The notes: generated by a model from the letters alone, not told the origin. 37,158 bases of DNA from Minisyncoccota bacterium (GCA_023142595.1 JAGLJF010000068.1:1-37158); one strand, 5' to 3'; counted from the first letter of the stretch, positions 8,444 to 17,893 are shown. Numbers and translations are program-made.

Positions 8444-9104
8444 TGTTTTCTTTAATAATTTCAATTAATTCTTCCAAATTATTAATAAGATAATCTGGGT
8501 TTGACTGCTTAATCCTTTTCGTTGAATAATAACCATCTGTAATGGCAACTGTTTCAATTCCAAGCGCTTTCCCAATTTCAATTTCTTCCGAAGTATCACC
8601 AACTATCAAAACCTCATTTAATTTATATTTATGGTTAGCTAGATAATCCCTGATCTTCTCTCTTTTATTACGTTTTTTCATTGAACTATCTAGGAATGAA
8701 TTAGCTAGAACTTTAGCTATATAATCAATCATTTTCAAACGATGTAGTTGGCTGTTTATGCCCTCAATTGTATGATTACTGGAAATTATTGATTTAATTG
8801 AATTTTTTTTGAGCCACCTTAAAAGCAATTTTGAATTTCGTCTTGATCTACATTTATTTGCTCTTAGTTCATAGAAGGAATGGAATGTTAATCCTAATTT
8901 TTTTGGATATTTCTTCAATTTATTTTCACAGCATCCATGTTGGATATAAAAGTTTATTGCTGGAATTATAATTGTGTTCCTGAAAGTACTTAAATTTACA
9001 GGTGTGCCTCCAAATTCCTTGATGACATGATTATCTGCATCCATACAAGCCAGCGTATCTGATAATAAAGTTCCATTCCAATCAAATATAATTAATTTTT
9101 TCAT
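8433..9104 (-). CDS. HAD-superfamily hydrolase, phosphoglycolate-phosphatase-like
   Basis: A 223-residue HAD phosphatase with motif I as FDWNGTLLSD. The nucleophile is D8, but the second aspartate of DxD is Asn10, a variant seen in one branch of the family. Motif II is ISSNHT near 107-112, and motif IV VGDTSEEIEIGKALG (near 167-181) leads into VAITDGYYS. A C-terminal PDYLINNLEELIEII matches the usual end of phosphoglycolate-phosphatase-like proteins. Its real substrate is not known. It starts 26 bases after the purC/purE stop without a Shine-Dalgarno site, so it is probably the last gene of the purB-purCE unit. Confidence 0.85.
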   Translation of the reverse strand: MKKLIIFDWNGTLLSDTLACMDADNHVIKEFGGTPVNLSTFRNTIIIPAINFYIQHGCCENKLKKYPKKLGLTFHSFYELRANKCRSRRNSKLLLRWLKKNSIKSIISSNHTIEGINSQLHRLKMIDYIAKVLANSFLDSSMKKRNKREKIRDYLANHKYKLNEVLIVGDTSEEIEIGKALGIETVAITDGYYSTKRIKQSNPDYLINNLEELIEIIKENKKK

Positions 9105-9130
9105 TGTTTTTATTTCAAAGCGTAATTGTG

Positions 9131-10456
9131 TTATATATCTTGCCTCTCAATTGCAAATTGTCTTTTTTGATATAAGACGGGATTTTTTTGTGCTAAAATT
9201 TCTGAAGCCAAAAGAATTGCATTTGTTTCTGGCCACACTGTTGCCAAAGGCACCTTTGAAGGCATCCTCACGCTACTCCAAATGTCTTCAGGAGATGAAT
9301 CCATCGTAGCAGGAACGGCAATCACGGGCCACGATGTCCGTGCGGCTAAAATTGGACCCAAACCATTGCTTCGTCCAACTTTCGCAATCACAACTCCTCC
9401 ATCAGGATATCTTCCCAATATCTCTTCCAATTTATTTAAACACGATTGCGGTGATTTATGACCAGATATAGTGACTTCTTCAATTGCAATCTCTTTTGAT
9501 TTTTCGAATAATCCTAACTCTGGAAAACTATCACCATCAGAGCCTCTCCATAAAACAAGAACTTGTCTTGGAATTCTCAGATTTTTTGACAAGCCAGCAA
9601 CAAATCCATATTTTTTTTCAACTTCATCTAATTCTTCTCCTTGTCGAAATGCCTCCTTGCTAAGTTCTTTCCAATCTGCATCTTTGAGTCTCCAACTATC
9701 ATTGTCAATGACATCTGCGACCAATAAATTTCCTTTTTGATCAATCCCAAATTCAATTTTTAAATCTATGAACCTATAGCCTAAATTGTTCCAAGCTCCC
9801 TCTAATGTCAAAAATACTTTTCTCAATGTTTTGTCCATATTTTCAATCATTTCTTTTGAATTTTTAGGCAATATTTTATCAGCTTCAATTTCTCTACCTA
9901 AACTTGCGTTCTCATCCCAGTCGGGTTTTTTTGAATGAAAAATTTTCCACTTATCCTCAAATATATTAGAAATAAACGGATCGTCCTCCCCTTTTTGAAG
10001 ATTTGGACCATCAAGCAAATTTTTTCCTTCAGGATTTACCATTTTCCCTTCTGTTGTTTTTAGAAAAAATTCTGTGACTAATTTATGAAATCTATGAGGA
10101 TTATCCTCTTCCTTCATTGTCAATTCTGGGTGTCTTTTTAGGAAACTGCCAACTGCAAATCTTCTGGAAACCGCTTCGAGTGGAATCATAATGCAATTTG
10201 GAGCTGAAAATTCAGTAGATGATAACTGCTTATTATATGCTACTGGAATTCCAGCACTTTTTAATAATTTAAAAACACCGCAAGTGACAGTTGTTGCATA
10301 TTCTGCCTTAGACTTAAATTGTTTTGTAAATGACGAGTCATCAAAAGCTGTAATGTCGTCTTTATTTTCAATTATCACGCTTTCTTTATTACCTTTTACA
10401 CTCCAAACAATTTTGGTTTTTCCTTCAATTATTTTTTTATCTTTTTGATTGTCCAT
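9131..10456 (-). CDS. Bifunctional SAICAR synthetase / class II AIR carboxylase (PAICS-like PurC-PurE fusion)
   Basis: The 441-residue chain has two domains. Residues 1 to about 285 are SAICAR synthetase (PurC), with EGKTKIVW near 12, VSRRFAVGSFLKR near 96-108, DLKIEFG near 232 and DVIDNDSWRL near 249-258. Residues from about 295 are PurE, with GSDGDS near 304, SGHKS near 330 and GRSNGLGP near 362. The HK and GRSNGLGP features match class II PurE of animals and Treponema, which carboxylates AIR directly with CO2 and needs no PurK. The domain order is that of animal PAICS. The two activities are consecutive steps (AIR to CAIR to SAICAR). Its ATG overlaps the end of purB by 28 bases, so translation is coupled; there is no Shine-Dalgarno site. 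Confidence 0.93.
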   Translation of the reverse strand: MDNQKDKKIIEGKTKIVWSVKGNKESVIIENKDDITAFDDSSFTKQFKSKAEYATTVTCGVFKLLKSAGIPVAYNKQLSSTEFSAPNCIMIPLEAVSRRFAVGSFLKRHPELTMKEEDNPHRFHKLVTEFFLKTTEGKMVNPEGKNLLDGPNLQKGEDDPFISNIFEDKWKIFHSKKPDWDENASLGREIEADKILPKNSKEMIENMDKTLRKVFLTLEGAWNNLGYRFIDLKIEFGIDQKGNLLVADVIDNDSWRLKDADWKELSKEAFRQGEELDEVEKKYGFVAGLSKNLRIPRQVLVLWRGSDGDSFPELGLFEKSKEIAIEEVTISGHKSPQSCLNKLEEILGRYPDGGVVIAKVGRSNGLGPILAARTSWPVIAVPATMDSSPEDIWSSVRMPSKVPLATVWPETNAILLASEILAQKNPVLYQKRQFAIERQDI

Positions 10457-11904
10457 GTTTTTTTACTTAGTTTATTTAAGATTAATTTCGCATAATTTAC
10501 AATTTCAAATGACTTTTCCTTCGCATCTCCAATATAATTTTCTGGCTTTTTTAATAATTCCATAATTTCACTTGGAATATTATTAAAAATCGCTTTCAAA
10601 TTTTCATCTTTTTTCGATAAATCGAGCAAAACATCAGTAAGCATTTTGGAACTTTTTTGTGCCTCTGGAACAAGTTGTCTGTTTACAAGCTCATGCGCAT
10701 CACCACAGTAGCCTGCCATTTGTAATGCGATATATAATGGCTCAGCTAAAATAACATTTGAACTTTTTTGAAAATTTATCTGACAGGCTTCTCTGTTAAA
10801 TTTTAATCTCTCTAAAAATGTATTTCCTTCCTTATCTTCTTTTAATAGCGTATTCATTTGTTGCTGCAAGTTTATCAGAATAATAGGATAGTCCCTGGCA
10901 ATAGAACTTCCAACCAGATCTCTTTGATGATCACTTATAAAATTATCAAGAACTTTTCCAAATTCATTTTTATTACGAAGCCACATACCTTCTAGGTTTT
11001 CAAAATTGATAGGATTTCTTTTATGAGCCATGGTCGAAGAACCGACTTGACCGCTTTCGAATGATTCTGTCATCTCTTCGATTTCACTTCTCATCAAGTT
11101 TCGCGAGTCACGACCAAATTGTCCAAAAGAAGACGATAAGTTGATTGCGGAAAAAAGAAAATGTGCCAAATTTTCTGGCGGTAGAATTTGAGTACTAATT
11201 CTTGCTGGCTTTAGATTTAATTTCTGCAAGACCTTTATTTCAAAATTATCATCGTGTCCTTTTTGAGAAAATCCCAAGCCAATTTGAGCATTATGAGCCC
11301 CCACTGCTCCTGAAATCTTTCCTTTTAGGTTGTTGCTATAATAATCTAAACTCTCCCAATTATCAACAATGCGATTTAATATTGTAGCTAACCAAAAACC
11401 CATAGTTATAGGTAAAGCATGCTGACCATGGGTTCTTCCGATTTGAATTTGATTTATATTTTCTTCTACTAACTTAATAAATATAATAATGAGCCGTGAA
11501 ATTGTTGGTTTTAAAGCCTCTTCATAAGCCTGTCGATATTGTAATATTCTGGCAGTGTCAATGACATCATAACTTGTCAAAGGAACATGAACCCATCTTG
11601 CTAGCTTTGGGTCTAATATATCTTGCGCACATCTCACCCACGCCCTAATGTCATGTCTGGTTATTTCTTTTTCAATTTTATCAATGTCTGTAGTCTTTAT
11701 ATTATATAATTTTTTCTTTATCTCTTTGGTTAATTTTTCCAAATCTTCTTTTGGAATAATTCCAATCTCCCCTAATGTTTCCAAAGTAGCAACTTCAACT
11801 TCAGATACTTTTTGATATAAATTATCATATCCAAAAACAGGAAACATTTCCTTAGGTTGATAACGAGGATTGCCAGGTAAAATAAGATTTTCGATATGAG
11901 TCAT
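10429..11904 (-). CDS. purB: Adenylosuccinate lyase
   Basis: It removes fumarate from SAICAR (after PurC) and from adenylosuccinate (AMP synthesis). The 491 residues contain the fumarase/aspartase-superfamily signature GSSTMAHKRNP near residue 290, with the flexible catalytic-serine loop, and GRTHGQHALPITMGFW near 155-170 with a catalytic His. The N-terminal YQPKEM and helical core are typical. It is the first gene of a unit reading purB, purC/purE and HAD, overlapping the next gene by 28 bases. A promoter lies at 11975-12003. No Shine-Dalgarno site precedes the ATG. Confidence 0.96.
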   Translation of the reverse strand: MTHIENLILPGNPRYQPKEMFPVFGYDNLYQKVSEVEVATLETLGEIGIIPKEDLEKLTKEIKKKLYNIKTTDIDKIEKEITRHDIRAWVRCAQDILDPKLARWVHVPLTSYDVIDTARILQYRQAYEEALKPTISRLIIIFIKLVEENINQIQIGRTHGQHALPITMGFWLATILNRIVDNWESLDYYSNNLKGKISGAVGAHNAQIGLGFSQKGHDDNFEIKVLQKLNLKPARISTQILPPENLAHFLFSAINLSSSFGQFGRDSRNLMRSEIEEMTESFESGQVGSSTMAHKRNPINFENLEGMWLRNKNEFGKVLDNFISDHQRDLVGSSIARDYPIILINLQQQMNTLLKEDKEGNTFLERLKFNREACQINFQKSSNVILAEPLYIALQMAGYCGDAHELVNRQLVPEAQKSSKMLTDVLLDLSKKDENLKAIFNNIPSEIMELLKKPENYIGDAKEKSFEIVNYAKLILNKLSKKTWTIKKIKK

Positions 11905-11974
11905 TTTAAATAAAAATTATTAAGAATTTTATATGAGAACTATATATAAGTAAAAAAAATAATAAACTTAATTT

Positions 11975-12003
11975 ATTCTACCACGCTCTATTGGAAAAAT
12001 CAA
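11975..12003 (-). promoter_or_regulatory. Promoter of the purB unit
   Basis: On the minus strand TTGATT (12003-11998) and TAGAAT (11980-11975) are 17 bases apart, about 70 bases upstream of the purB ATG. I see no purine riboswitch or clear operator in the leader. Confidence 0.55.
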
Positions 12004-12052
12004 TAAAATGTGCATCCTGTAAAAAATAGCAAAATTAATTAACTATCTTTCC

Positions 12053-12089
12053 AGGGGTATAAAAATAACCGCTTGTGTAAGCGATTATT
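12053..12089 (-). terminator. Terminator of the tRNA-Asn transcript
   Basis: On the minus strand AATAATCGCTT (12089-12079) pairs with AAGCGGTTATT (12074-12064) around loop ACAC, followed by TTTAT. It begins 7 bases after the tRNA 3' end. Confidence 0.75.
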
Positions 12090-12096
12090 TAACTAG

Positions 12097-12168
12097 CTCC
12101 GCGAGAGGGACTCGAACCCCCGACCAATTGGTTAACAGCCAACTGCTCTACCACTGAGCTATCGCGGA
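12097..12168 (-). tRNA. tRNA-Asn (anticodon GTT)
   Basis: A 72-base cloverleaf. The acceptor stem is TCCGCGA/TCGCGGA with discriminator G, the D arm is GCTC/GAGC and the anticodon loop is CTGTTAA with anticodon GTT. The T arm is GGGGG/CCCTC with TTCGAGT. The 3' CCA is not encoded, so it must be added by a nucleotidyltransferase. It lies between a terminator-like leader hairpin (12171-12238) and its own terminator. Confidence 0.97.
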
Positions 12169-12170
12169 AT

Positions 12171-12238
12171 AAAAAAAGTGATTTTTTGTTGCGTTTCAAC
12201 ACAGGCTTAAACAGGTCTAAGTAATTTAAAATCACTTT
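12171..12238 (-). ncRNA. Three-way-junction leader with terminator-like stem in front of tRNA-Asn
   Basis: On the minus strand AAAGTGATTTT (12238-12228) pairs perfectly with AAAATCACTTT (12185-12175), and a run of seven T follows. Inside are two small hairpins, CTTA/TAAG (loop GACCTGTT) and TGTTG/CAACA (loop AAACG). The promoter at 12242-12270 would start transcription at the edge of the left arm. The element could be an attenuator, the terminator of rpoD read-through, or a short independent RNA. The mature tRNA begins only 3 bases after the T run. Confidence 0.5.
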
Positions 12239-12241
12239 AAT

Positions 12242-12270
12242 AATATACTACTGATTTCACTATTCGTCAA
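12242..12270 (-). promoter_or_regulatory. Promoter upstream of the tRNA-Asn leader
   Basis: On the minus strand TTGACG (12270-12265) and TATATT (12247-12242) are 17 bases apart. It lies just after the rpoD stop codon and points toward tRNA-Asn. Confidence 0.7.
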
Positions 12271-12283
12271 CACTTAAAATAAA

Positions 12284-13687
12284 TTAGTAATCGAGCAATT
12301 TTTTTGACTCTTTATGTTTCTTGATTTTTTCTAGAGCCTTGGCTTCAATTTGACGAATTCTTTCTCTAGTTACGCCAAATTCTTGCCCAATCTCTTCAAG
12401 GGTATGTGTTACGCCATCTTCAAGACCAAAGCGTAATTTCAAAATCTTTTGCTCTCTCGGTGAAAGCTCGACTAGGATTTCTTTAACATATTCTTTAAGC
12501 AATTGTCTTCCAGCAGATTGTGATGGAAGCACTGCATCTGTATCTTCAATGAAATCACGCAATGTACTTTCGTCGTCATCTTCACCAACTGATGTTTCAA
12601 GTGAAACAGTATCTTGAGAAATTTTCATAATGTGTCGAACTTTTTCAACTTCAATTTCCATTTCAGAAGCAATCTCTTCGGGCATAGGTTCGCGACCTAA
12701 ATCTTGAACAAGGCGTCTGGTAATTTGGGAAAATTTGTTAATAGTTTCAACCATATGAACAGGAATTCTGATTGTTCGAGATTGATCGGCTATGGCTCTT
12801 GTGATTGCCTGTCTAATCCACCAGGTTGCATATGTAGAAAATTTATATCCTTTTCGATAATCAAATTTTTCAACTGCTCGAAAAAGCCCAATATTCCCCT
12901 CTTGAATCAAATCTAACAAGGTCAAATTTGCGCTTCTACCAACATATTTTTTTGCTATACTAACAACCAGACGAAGATTAGCTTCTGCTAGGTTTTGTTT
13001 TGCCGCTACTTCCCCTTTTTCTTTCCTTTTTGACAAAGAAACCTCCTCCTCTCCTGTCAAAAGAGGAACTCTTCCAATTTCCCGAAGATACATTTGCACG
13101 GAATCACTGGAAATATTATCAAGAGACAAATTTTTCATTTCCTTCTCAACTTCCTTTTTACTTTTTTTACTTTCATCTTCATTTGTCCCGGAAAGATCAA
13201 TTATGTCAACCGCGTTTTCAATTTTTATGTTTTTTTGTTCAAGTTCGTCATAAAGTGACTCGAGGCGTTCAATATCATTTTCAATGTCAGGAATAATATG
13301 AATGATCTCTTCTTCTGTGACAAACCCTCTTGATTTTCCCCTTTGAATCAAGTCAAGAATTTGACCATCTAAATCAATTTCTTTTTCTGCAAGAGGCTTT
13401 GAAGATTCTTTTGACTCAGGTTTTTTTATCGTTTTCTTTTTTGTTGGTAATTTTTCCTTCACAACTTTTTTACCTTTTACTACTGCGCCAGTTTTCTTTT
13501 TCACATTTTTTTTATCTTTCGTTGCTACTTTAACTTTTTTCGCAACCGCTTTCTTTTTCGCAACTTTTTTACCTTTTACTACCGTACTAGTCTTTTTCTT
13601 CACGGGACTAGTTTTTTTTATAACTTTCTTTTTTACGACAGCTTTTTTTTTCTTAACAATTTTTTTAGTTGTTTTTTTTGTTTTCAT
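12284..13687 (-). CDS. rpoD: RNA polymerase primary sigma factor (sigma-70)
   Basis: The 467-residue protein directs RNA polymerase to TTGACA/TATAAT promoters, which match the promoters seen here. Residues 1 to about 95 are low complexity, dominated by Lys, Val, Thr and Ala with a repeated VVKGKKV unit. A short region 1.1-like segment (about 103-165) follows. Region 1.2 is near 195-225 ([12 protein letters not shown]). Region 2 contains [12 protein letters not shown] and [14 protein letters not shown], the core- and -10-binding helices. Regions 3 and 4 follow, ending in the -35 recognition helix ([18 protein letters not shown]). It lies 41 bases after dnaG in the classic macromolecular-synthesis order. 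No Shine-Dalgarno site is visible. Confidence 0.97.
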   Translation of the reverse strand: MKTKKTTKKIVKKKKAVVKKKVIKKTSPVKKKTSTVVKGKKVAKKKAVAKKVKVATKDKKNVKKKTGAVVKGKKVVKEKLPTKKKTIKKPESKESSKPLAEKEIDLDGQILDLIQRGKSRGFVTEEEIIHIIPDIENDIERLESLYDELEQKNIKIENAVDIIDLSGTNEDESKKSKKEVEKEMKNLSLDNISSDSVQMYLREIGRVPLLTGEEEVSLSKRKEKGEVAAKQNLAEANLRLVVSIAKKYVGRSANLTLLDLIQEGNIGLFRAVEKFDYRKGYKFSTYATWWIRQAITRAIADQSRTIRIPVHMVETINKFSQITRRLVQDLGREPMPEEIASEMEIEVEKVRHIMKISQDTVSLETSVGEDDDESTLRDFIEDTDAVLPSQSAGRQLLKEYVKEILVELSPREQKILKLRFGLEDGVTHTLEEIGQEFGVTRERIRQIEAKALEKIKKHKESKKLLDY

Positions 13688-13728
13688 ATTTTGATTATTT
13701 AAATATTTTATAAAGTTTTTATTATTTG

Positions 13729-15564
13729 TTATTCAATATCTAAGTTGTTTAATTCTTTGTGAAGTTTGTCAAATTTTTCGATATTTTCTTGAGTGGCTTT
13801 ACTTTTCATTTTTATCTCGAGCTCTTTCACTTCTTTTTTCAAAAGTATTCTTTTTAAATTTATAACGCAAGTCTTTGCCTCTTTGTGTGTATCGCTAATT
13901 TCATCTATTTTTTCTTCAACCGAAAGAGCAGCGACATCCCAAGTATGGGATAATGATTTGTTTTGATTCTCAGTATTATTCTGAATTGAAATTTTGTTTT
14001 TCAATTCAAGAAGAACTCTGTTGTTTAGCTTTCCTTCTTTTGTATATAAACTTTTAATCAAATTGTATATATTATTTATTTTTTTATTTGATAAATATTT
14101 TTCTAAATCTAAAAATAAGTCTTGAAAAAATTGAGGATATAAGATTATGAAACCTAGTATTCTTTGTTGAAGTCGATTTTCTCGTGTAGTCGTTTCAATT
14201 TTTTTTGTATCGTTTGTAATATTTTTATTAACGAATCCAGACTTTTCTCTCTTGATTTTGTTTTCATATTCAAAAATGATTTTTTCATCAAGATCTAATT
14301 TATCTGACAACATATTACGATAATATCCTCTGTCTATGTCATTTGAAATATTTCCAATAATTTTCAATAATTCTTCGGCAATCTTTTTCTTGCCATCAAT
14401 ATTATCACTATTATATTTCGAAAATACGCTATCGAAATAAAATTCCATAATCAATTTTGGATTTTGTACAGTCTTTTCCCATAATTCTGGATTATTCTTA
14501 ACACAATCAGCTGGATCTTTGCCTTCGGGAATTGTAATTATGTTGACGCTCATATCTTCTGCTAAAGCCATCTCAATGCCCCTGTTGGCGGCTTTTATTC
14601 CAGCAGAATCCATATCAAAAGAAAATGCAATATTTTTTGTATATCTTTTTATTATTTTGATCTGTTCTGAAGTTAATGCTGTTCCAGATGTTGCCACTAC
14701 ATTTTCAACTTCGGCTTGAAATGAGGCAATTACATCCATATTTCCCTCAACCATAATACATAAATCTTTTTGCCTGATTTGAGTCTTCGCCTTGTCGAGT
14801 CCATATAAAACTCTACTTTTATTATAAATCAAAGTTTCGGGGGTGTTGATATATTTTGCCTGAGATTCATCTGCACCAGGCATTACGCGCGAGCTAAAAC
14901 CAATTGTTTGTCCTCCTATATTATTTATCGGAAACATTATTCTGTTTCGAAATCTGTCATAGTATCCTCCACGATCTTTTTTAACTGTCATTCCAGTTGC
15001 CGCAATATCAACTTTGCTAAACCCCTTCTTTTCTAAAAAATTGCTAAGCAAGTCCCAAGAATCTGGAGCATAACCGAGTTGAAATTTTTCAATTATATCT
15101 TTTGTCAGTCCTCTATCTTGCAAATATTTCAAAGCTAATTTTCCATTTTTAATCTTTAAACATTCTTGAAAAAAGTTTCTGGAAATTTCAATAATCTCAA
15201 ATACATTTTTCTTTTTACTATCATTGGTAGGGTTGTGGCTTTTGATTTGCACCCCAGCCCTTTCGGCAAGTAATTTTAGTGCATCATAAAATTCAATTCC
15301 TTCAATTTTCATAATAAAAGTAAAAATATCCCCGCCTTCATTGCAACCAAAACAATGCCAAGTTTGCCTTTCGGGGCTAATCATAAACGATGGTGTTTTT
15401 TCATTATGAAAAGGACATTTGGCTTTGAAATTTCTTCCCGCTCGTTGCATTTGCATATAACCTGAGAGGACTTCTTCAACGCTTAATTTTGACTTTATTT
15501 CATCAGTCTGAGAGTCCAACATAAAATTAGAGATAAGCCAATTATCTTGATATAAGATTAGCAT
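13729..15564 (-). CDS. dnaG: DNA primase
   Basis: It makes RNA primers for replication. The CHC2 zinc ribbon uses C50, H53, C71 and C74. The catalytic core contains [11 protein letters not shown] and the RNA-polymerase-like domain. The TOPRIM domain is near 265-350, with VEGNMD (catalytic Glu) and SFDMDSAG (the metal-binding DxD). The C-terminal helicase-binding region (about 450-611) is variable and Lys-rich. The 611-residue length is normal. The first ATG is at 15564, but the second Met (15522, before [12 protein letters not shown]) aligns better with the usual N-terminus; neither has a Shine-Dalgarno site. It lies just upstream of rpoD and is probably co-transcribed. Confidence 0.96.
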   Translation of the reverse strand: MLILYQDNWLISNFMLDSQTDEIKSKLSVEEVLSGYMQMQRAGRNFKAKCPFHNEKTPSFMISPERQTWHCFGCNEGGDIFTFIMKIEGIEFYDALKLLAERAGVQIKSHNPTNDSKKKNVFEIIEISRNFFQECLKIKNGKLALKYLQDRGLTKDIIEKFQLGYAPDSWDLLSNFLEKKGFSKVDIAATGMTVKKDRGGYYDRFRNRIMFPINNIGGQTIGFSSRVMPGADESQAKYINTPETLIYNKSRVLYGLDKAKTQIRQKDLCIMVEGNMDVIASFQAEVENVVATSGTALTSEQIKIIKRYTKNIAFSFDMDSAGIKAANRGIEMALAEDMSVNIITIPEGKDPADCVKNNPELWEKTVQNPKLIMEFYFDSVFSKYNSDNIDGKKKIAEELLKIIGNISNDIDRGYYRNMLSDKLDLDEKIIFEYENKIKREKSGFVNKNITNDTKKIETTTRENRLQQRILGFIILYPQFFQDLFLDLEKYLSNKKINNIYNLIKSLYTKEGKLNNRVLLELKNKISIQNNTENQNKSLSHTWDVAALSVEEKIDEISDTHKEAKTCVINLKRILLKKEVKELEIKMKSKATQENIEKFDKLHKELNNLDIE

Positions 15565-15617
15565 TTAAAACAATTCAGGTCAAATTGATGTTTATTAAAA
15601 AATAAATACCATATATT

Positions 15618-16577
15618 TTATAGAGACATAATCAACTCAACTAATTTTCTTGAATCATAAACTATTGCACCATTATCTTCCAAAAGGTCTCTTCCAATAA
15701 ATTTTCTTTTATCTGTTTTTGTGTCAGATTTTACAACTTCCAAAACAGCTGGTTGTTGTTTTTTATATTCTTCAATTATATTTGTAGAAGGAATTTTGGT
15801 ATTATAAATTACAAAGTCTAATTTTGTCTCAATATATTTTTCCACTTCATTAGAAAAATCTGAAACGGAAAAATCATTTGTTTCGCCAAGTTTTGTCATC
15901 GTATTGCAAACATAAATTTTCTTCGCTTTTGATTTTTGAAAAGCTTGCGTCATTCCTCTTGATAAAAAGCAAGGTATGATTGAAGAATATAAATCTCCAG
16001 GACCCATAATAATTAAATCGGCATTAGTAATCGCATCTATGGAAGGTTTATAGCCTTCCACTTCTGGACTAAGATAAACTTTCTTGATTTTCAAATTTGG
16101 ATTATGAGTTTTTGGAACATCAATTTCATCTTCGCCCTTAATTATTTTGCCATTTTCAAGTTCTGCATAAATCTGAGTTTGTTCAATAGTGGCTGGTAAT
16201 GCATTTCCTTTCACTTCCATAAATTCATACACAAATTCCAAAACTTTTTCGTAATCATCAAGATTTTTTTCAAGCCCTGCCAGAAAGACATTAGCAAAAT
16301 TATGACCCCTATGTCCACCGTCAAAAACCTCTCTGCCAAATCGAAAATTCCACAAATCTTTCTTCCACTGCGGAGCGCTAGACAAAGCCAAAATATGTCG
16401 TCGAATGTCTCCCGAAGGTAAGATTCCAAAGTCTTCGCGAAGCTGACCAGTTGATCCCCCATTATCAACCATTGAAGTTATGGCAGTAATTTTGACAGGA
16501 TAATTAACTAGTGAACTTAAAATTGCTTTTGGCATCGCACTGCCACCTCCAAAACAAACAACATTTTTTTCTTTCAT
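15618..16577 (-). CDS. YvcK/CofD-family protein (gluconeogenesis factor type)
   Basis: A 319-residue cytosolic protein of the YvcK/CofD-like superfamily. The N-terminal Gly-rich loop CFGGGSAMPK (8-17) and the NGGSTGQLREDFG segment near 38-50 bind a nucleotide sugar in the family. The central DLIIMGPGDLYSSIIPC block (near 188-204) is highly typical. Known YvcK proteins bind UDP-sugars and affect cell-wall synthesis and shape. Its place directly before murG (33 bases apart, same strand) fits a cell-wall role, which is inference. No Shine-Dalgarno site. Confidence 0.88.
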   Translation of the reverse strand: MKEKNVVCFGGGSAMPKAILSSLVNYPVKITAITSMVDNGGSTGQLREDFGILPSGDIRRHILALSSAPQWKKDLWNFRFGREVFDGGHRGHNFANVFLAGLEKNLDDYEKVLEFVYEFMEVKGNALPATIEQTQIYAELENGKIIKGEDEIDVPKTHNPNLKIKKVYLSPEVEGYKPSIDAITNADLIIMGPGDLYSSIIPCFLSRGMTQAFQKSKAKKIYVCNTMTKLGETNDFSVSDFSNEVEKYIETKLDFVIYNTKIPSTNIIEEYKKQQPAVLEVVKSDTKTDKRKFIGRDLLEDNGAIVYDSRKLVELIMSL

Positions 16578-16610
16578 AAAAATATAAGTTATTAATTCCT
16601 TAAATTATAA

Positions 16611-17753
16611 TTATTTTTTCTTCTTGTTACAATTTAAATCGCTAAAATCAAAAATTTCTTCAATAATATTATAAACAGGTTTTTGACCTATAAAATTATT
16701 ATATTCATGCATTTTCTCTATCATATTTTTCCTAAGATTGTTTTCCTCAAATAACTCAAATAACTTTTCTGTGAAAATCTCTTTTTTAAAATCTTTTTCT
16801 TTGATATTAATTATCATATTTCTGTCTTGAAAAAATTTTGCATTTTCGGCTTGATGATTATTAGCAGAACTTGGCAATGGAATAATAATACTTGGTTTTT
16901 CTAGGGCAATAATTTCGAAAAGACTACTGGCTCCTGCTCTAGAAATTATAACATCATATAGAGCAAAGGCATCTTTGAGTTCATTTGATAAAAATGGATA
17001 AATTCGATAGCGAGAATTATTTTTTAATTTCATTTTTTCTGTTTTAATTTTCAGTTCCTCATAATTTCTTTTTCCACATAAATGAATTATTTGAAATTTT
17101 TCTAATATTTTCGGTAGTGATTTGACAATTACACTGTTTATTTTTTTAGCTCCTTGAGATCCGCCAAAAACTAAAATTGTGGGAATATTCTCATTTAAGT
17201 TAAAAAATTTTCTCGCACTGTTTTTATTTCCTTGTAAAATTTCTTCTCTAATTGGATTGCCAGTAAGAATTACTTTTTTTTCTGGAAAATATTTTTTTGA
17301 AAAATAAAAAGATACTAATATTTTTTTGGAAAATTTTGCGATTATCCTGTTTGCTAGACCTGGTATCGTATCTGACTCGTGAGTCAAAATTGGAATTTTT
17401 AAAAGCCATGCTGCAACAACTGGTGGAACGCTAGCAAATCCTCCTTTACTAAAAACTATAGTTGGTTTAAATTTATGAATAAAATACAAAGACTGAATTG
17501 TGCCAATAACAATTTTGAAAATGTCTGTAAAATTTTCAAATGAAAAATACCGGCGAAGCTTTCCAGCTTGAATTATTTTGATTTTCATTCCAATATCTGA
17601 AATACTATTATTAAAATCGCTTTTTGGACCAATAAACAAATATTCTGATTTTTTCAGATTTTTTTCTTCTTCCATCTTTTTTATTTCCGAAACTATCGTT
17701 AGAAGAGGGATAATGTGACCGCCTGTTCCTCCTCCTGTAAGCAATATTTTCAT
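16611..17753 (-). CDS. murG: UDP-GlcNAc:undecaprenyl-pyrophosphoryl-MurNAc-pentapeptide GlcNAc transferase
   Basis: It converts lipid I to lipid II on the inner face of the membrane. The N-terminal LLTGGGTGGHIIP (4-16) is the first Gly loop, and FSKGGFASVPPV and LTHESDTIPGLANR (near 105-145) mark the acceptor-side domain. The C-terminal GT-B domain has VFGGSQGAKKIN near 203-214 and the UDP-GlcNAc site SRAGASSLFEI near 278-288 with ALEKPSIIIPLP. The 380 residues are slightly above the usual 355-360. It lies upstream of the yvcK-like gene and divergent from murA, so peptidoglycan genes cluster here. No Shine-Dalgarno site. Confidence 0.95.
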   Translation of the reverse strand: MKILLTGGGTGGHIIPLLTIVSEIKKMEEEKNLKKSEYLFIGPKSDFNNSISDIGMKIKIIQAGKLRRYFSFENFTDIFKIVIGTIQSLYFIHKFKPTIVFSKGGFASVPPVVAAWLLKIPILTHESDTIPGLANRIIAKFSKKILVSFYFSKKYFPEKKVILTGNPIREEILQGNKNSARKFFNLNENIPTILVFGGSQGAKKINSVIVKSLPKILEKFQIIHLCGKRNYEELKIKTEKMKLKNNSRYRIYPFLSNELKDAFALYDVIISRAGASSLFEIIALEKPSIIIPLPSSANNHQAENAKFFQDRNMIINIKEKDFKKEIFTEKLFELFEENNLRKNMIEKMHEYNNFIGQKPVYNIIEEIFDFSDLNCNKKKK

Positions 17754-17826
17754 AAAATATAAAGTAATGAGTTAAAAAAATAAAGTATTGAAATTACGAT
17801 ATTATTGATTAATATACATCAATATT

Positions 17827-17856
17827 TTGTCCTTGCCAATTAGTTAAATATATTAT
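17827..17856 (+). promoter_or_regulatory. Probable murA promoter
   Basis: TTGTCC (17827-17832) and TATTAT (17851-17856) are 18 bases apart, about 38 bases upstream of the murA ATG. The spacing is acceptable but the -35 is imperfect. Confidence 0.45.
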
Positions 17857-17893
17857 AACATTAAATCATAATTAAGCTATAACTTCAAATTTA

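Noticed and set aside
13936-13951. Perfect 6-bp hairpin ATCCCA-AGTA-TGGGAT inside the variable C-terminal part of dnaG.
   Set aside because: It is too short to separate from chance, and no longer repeat arms surround it.
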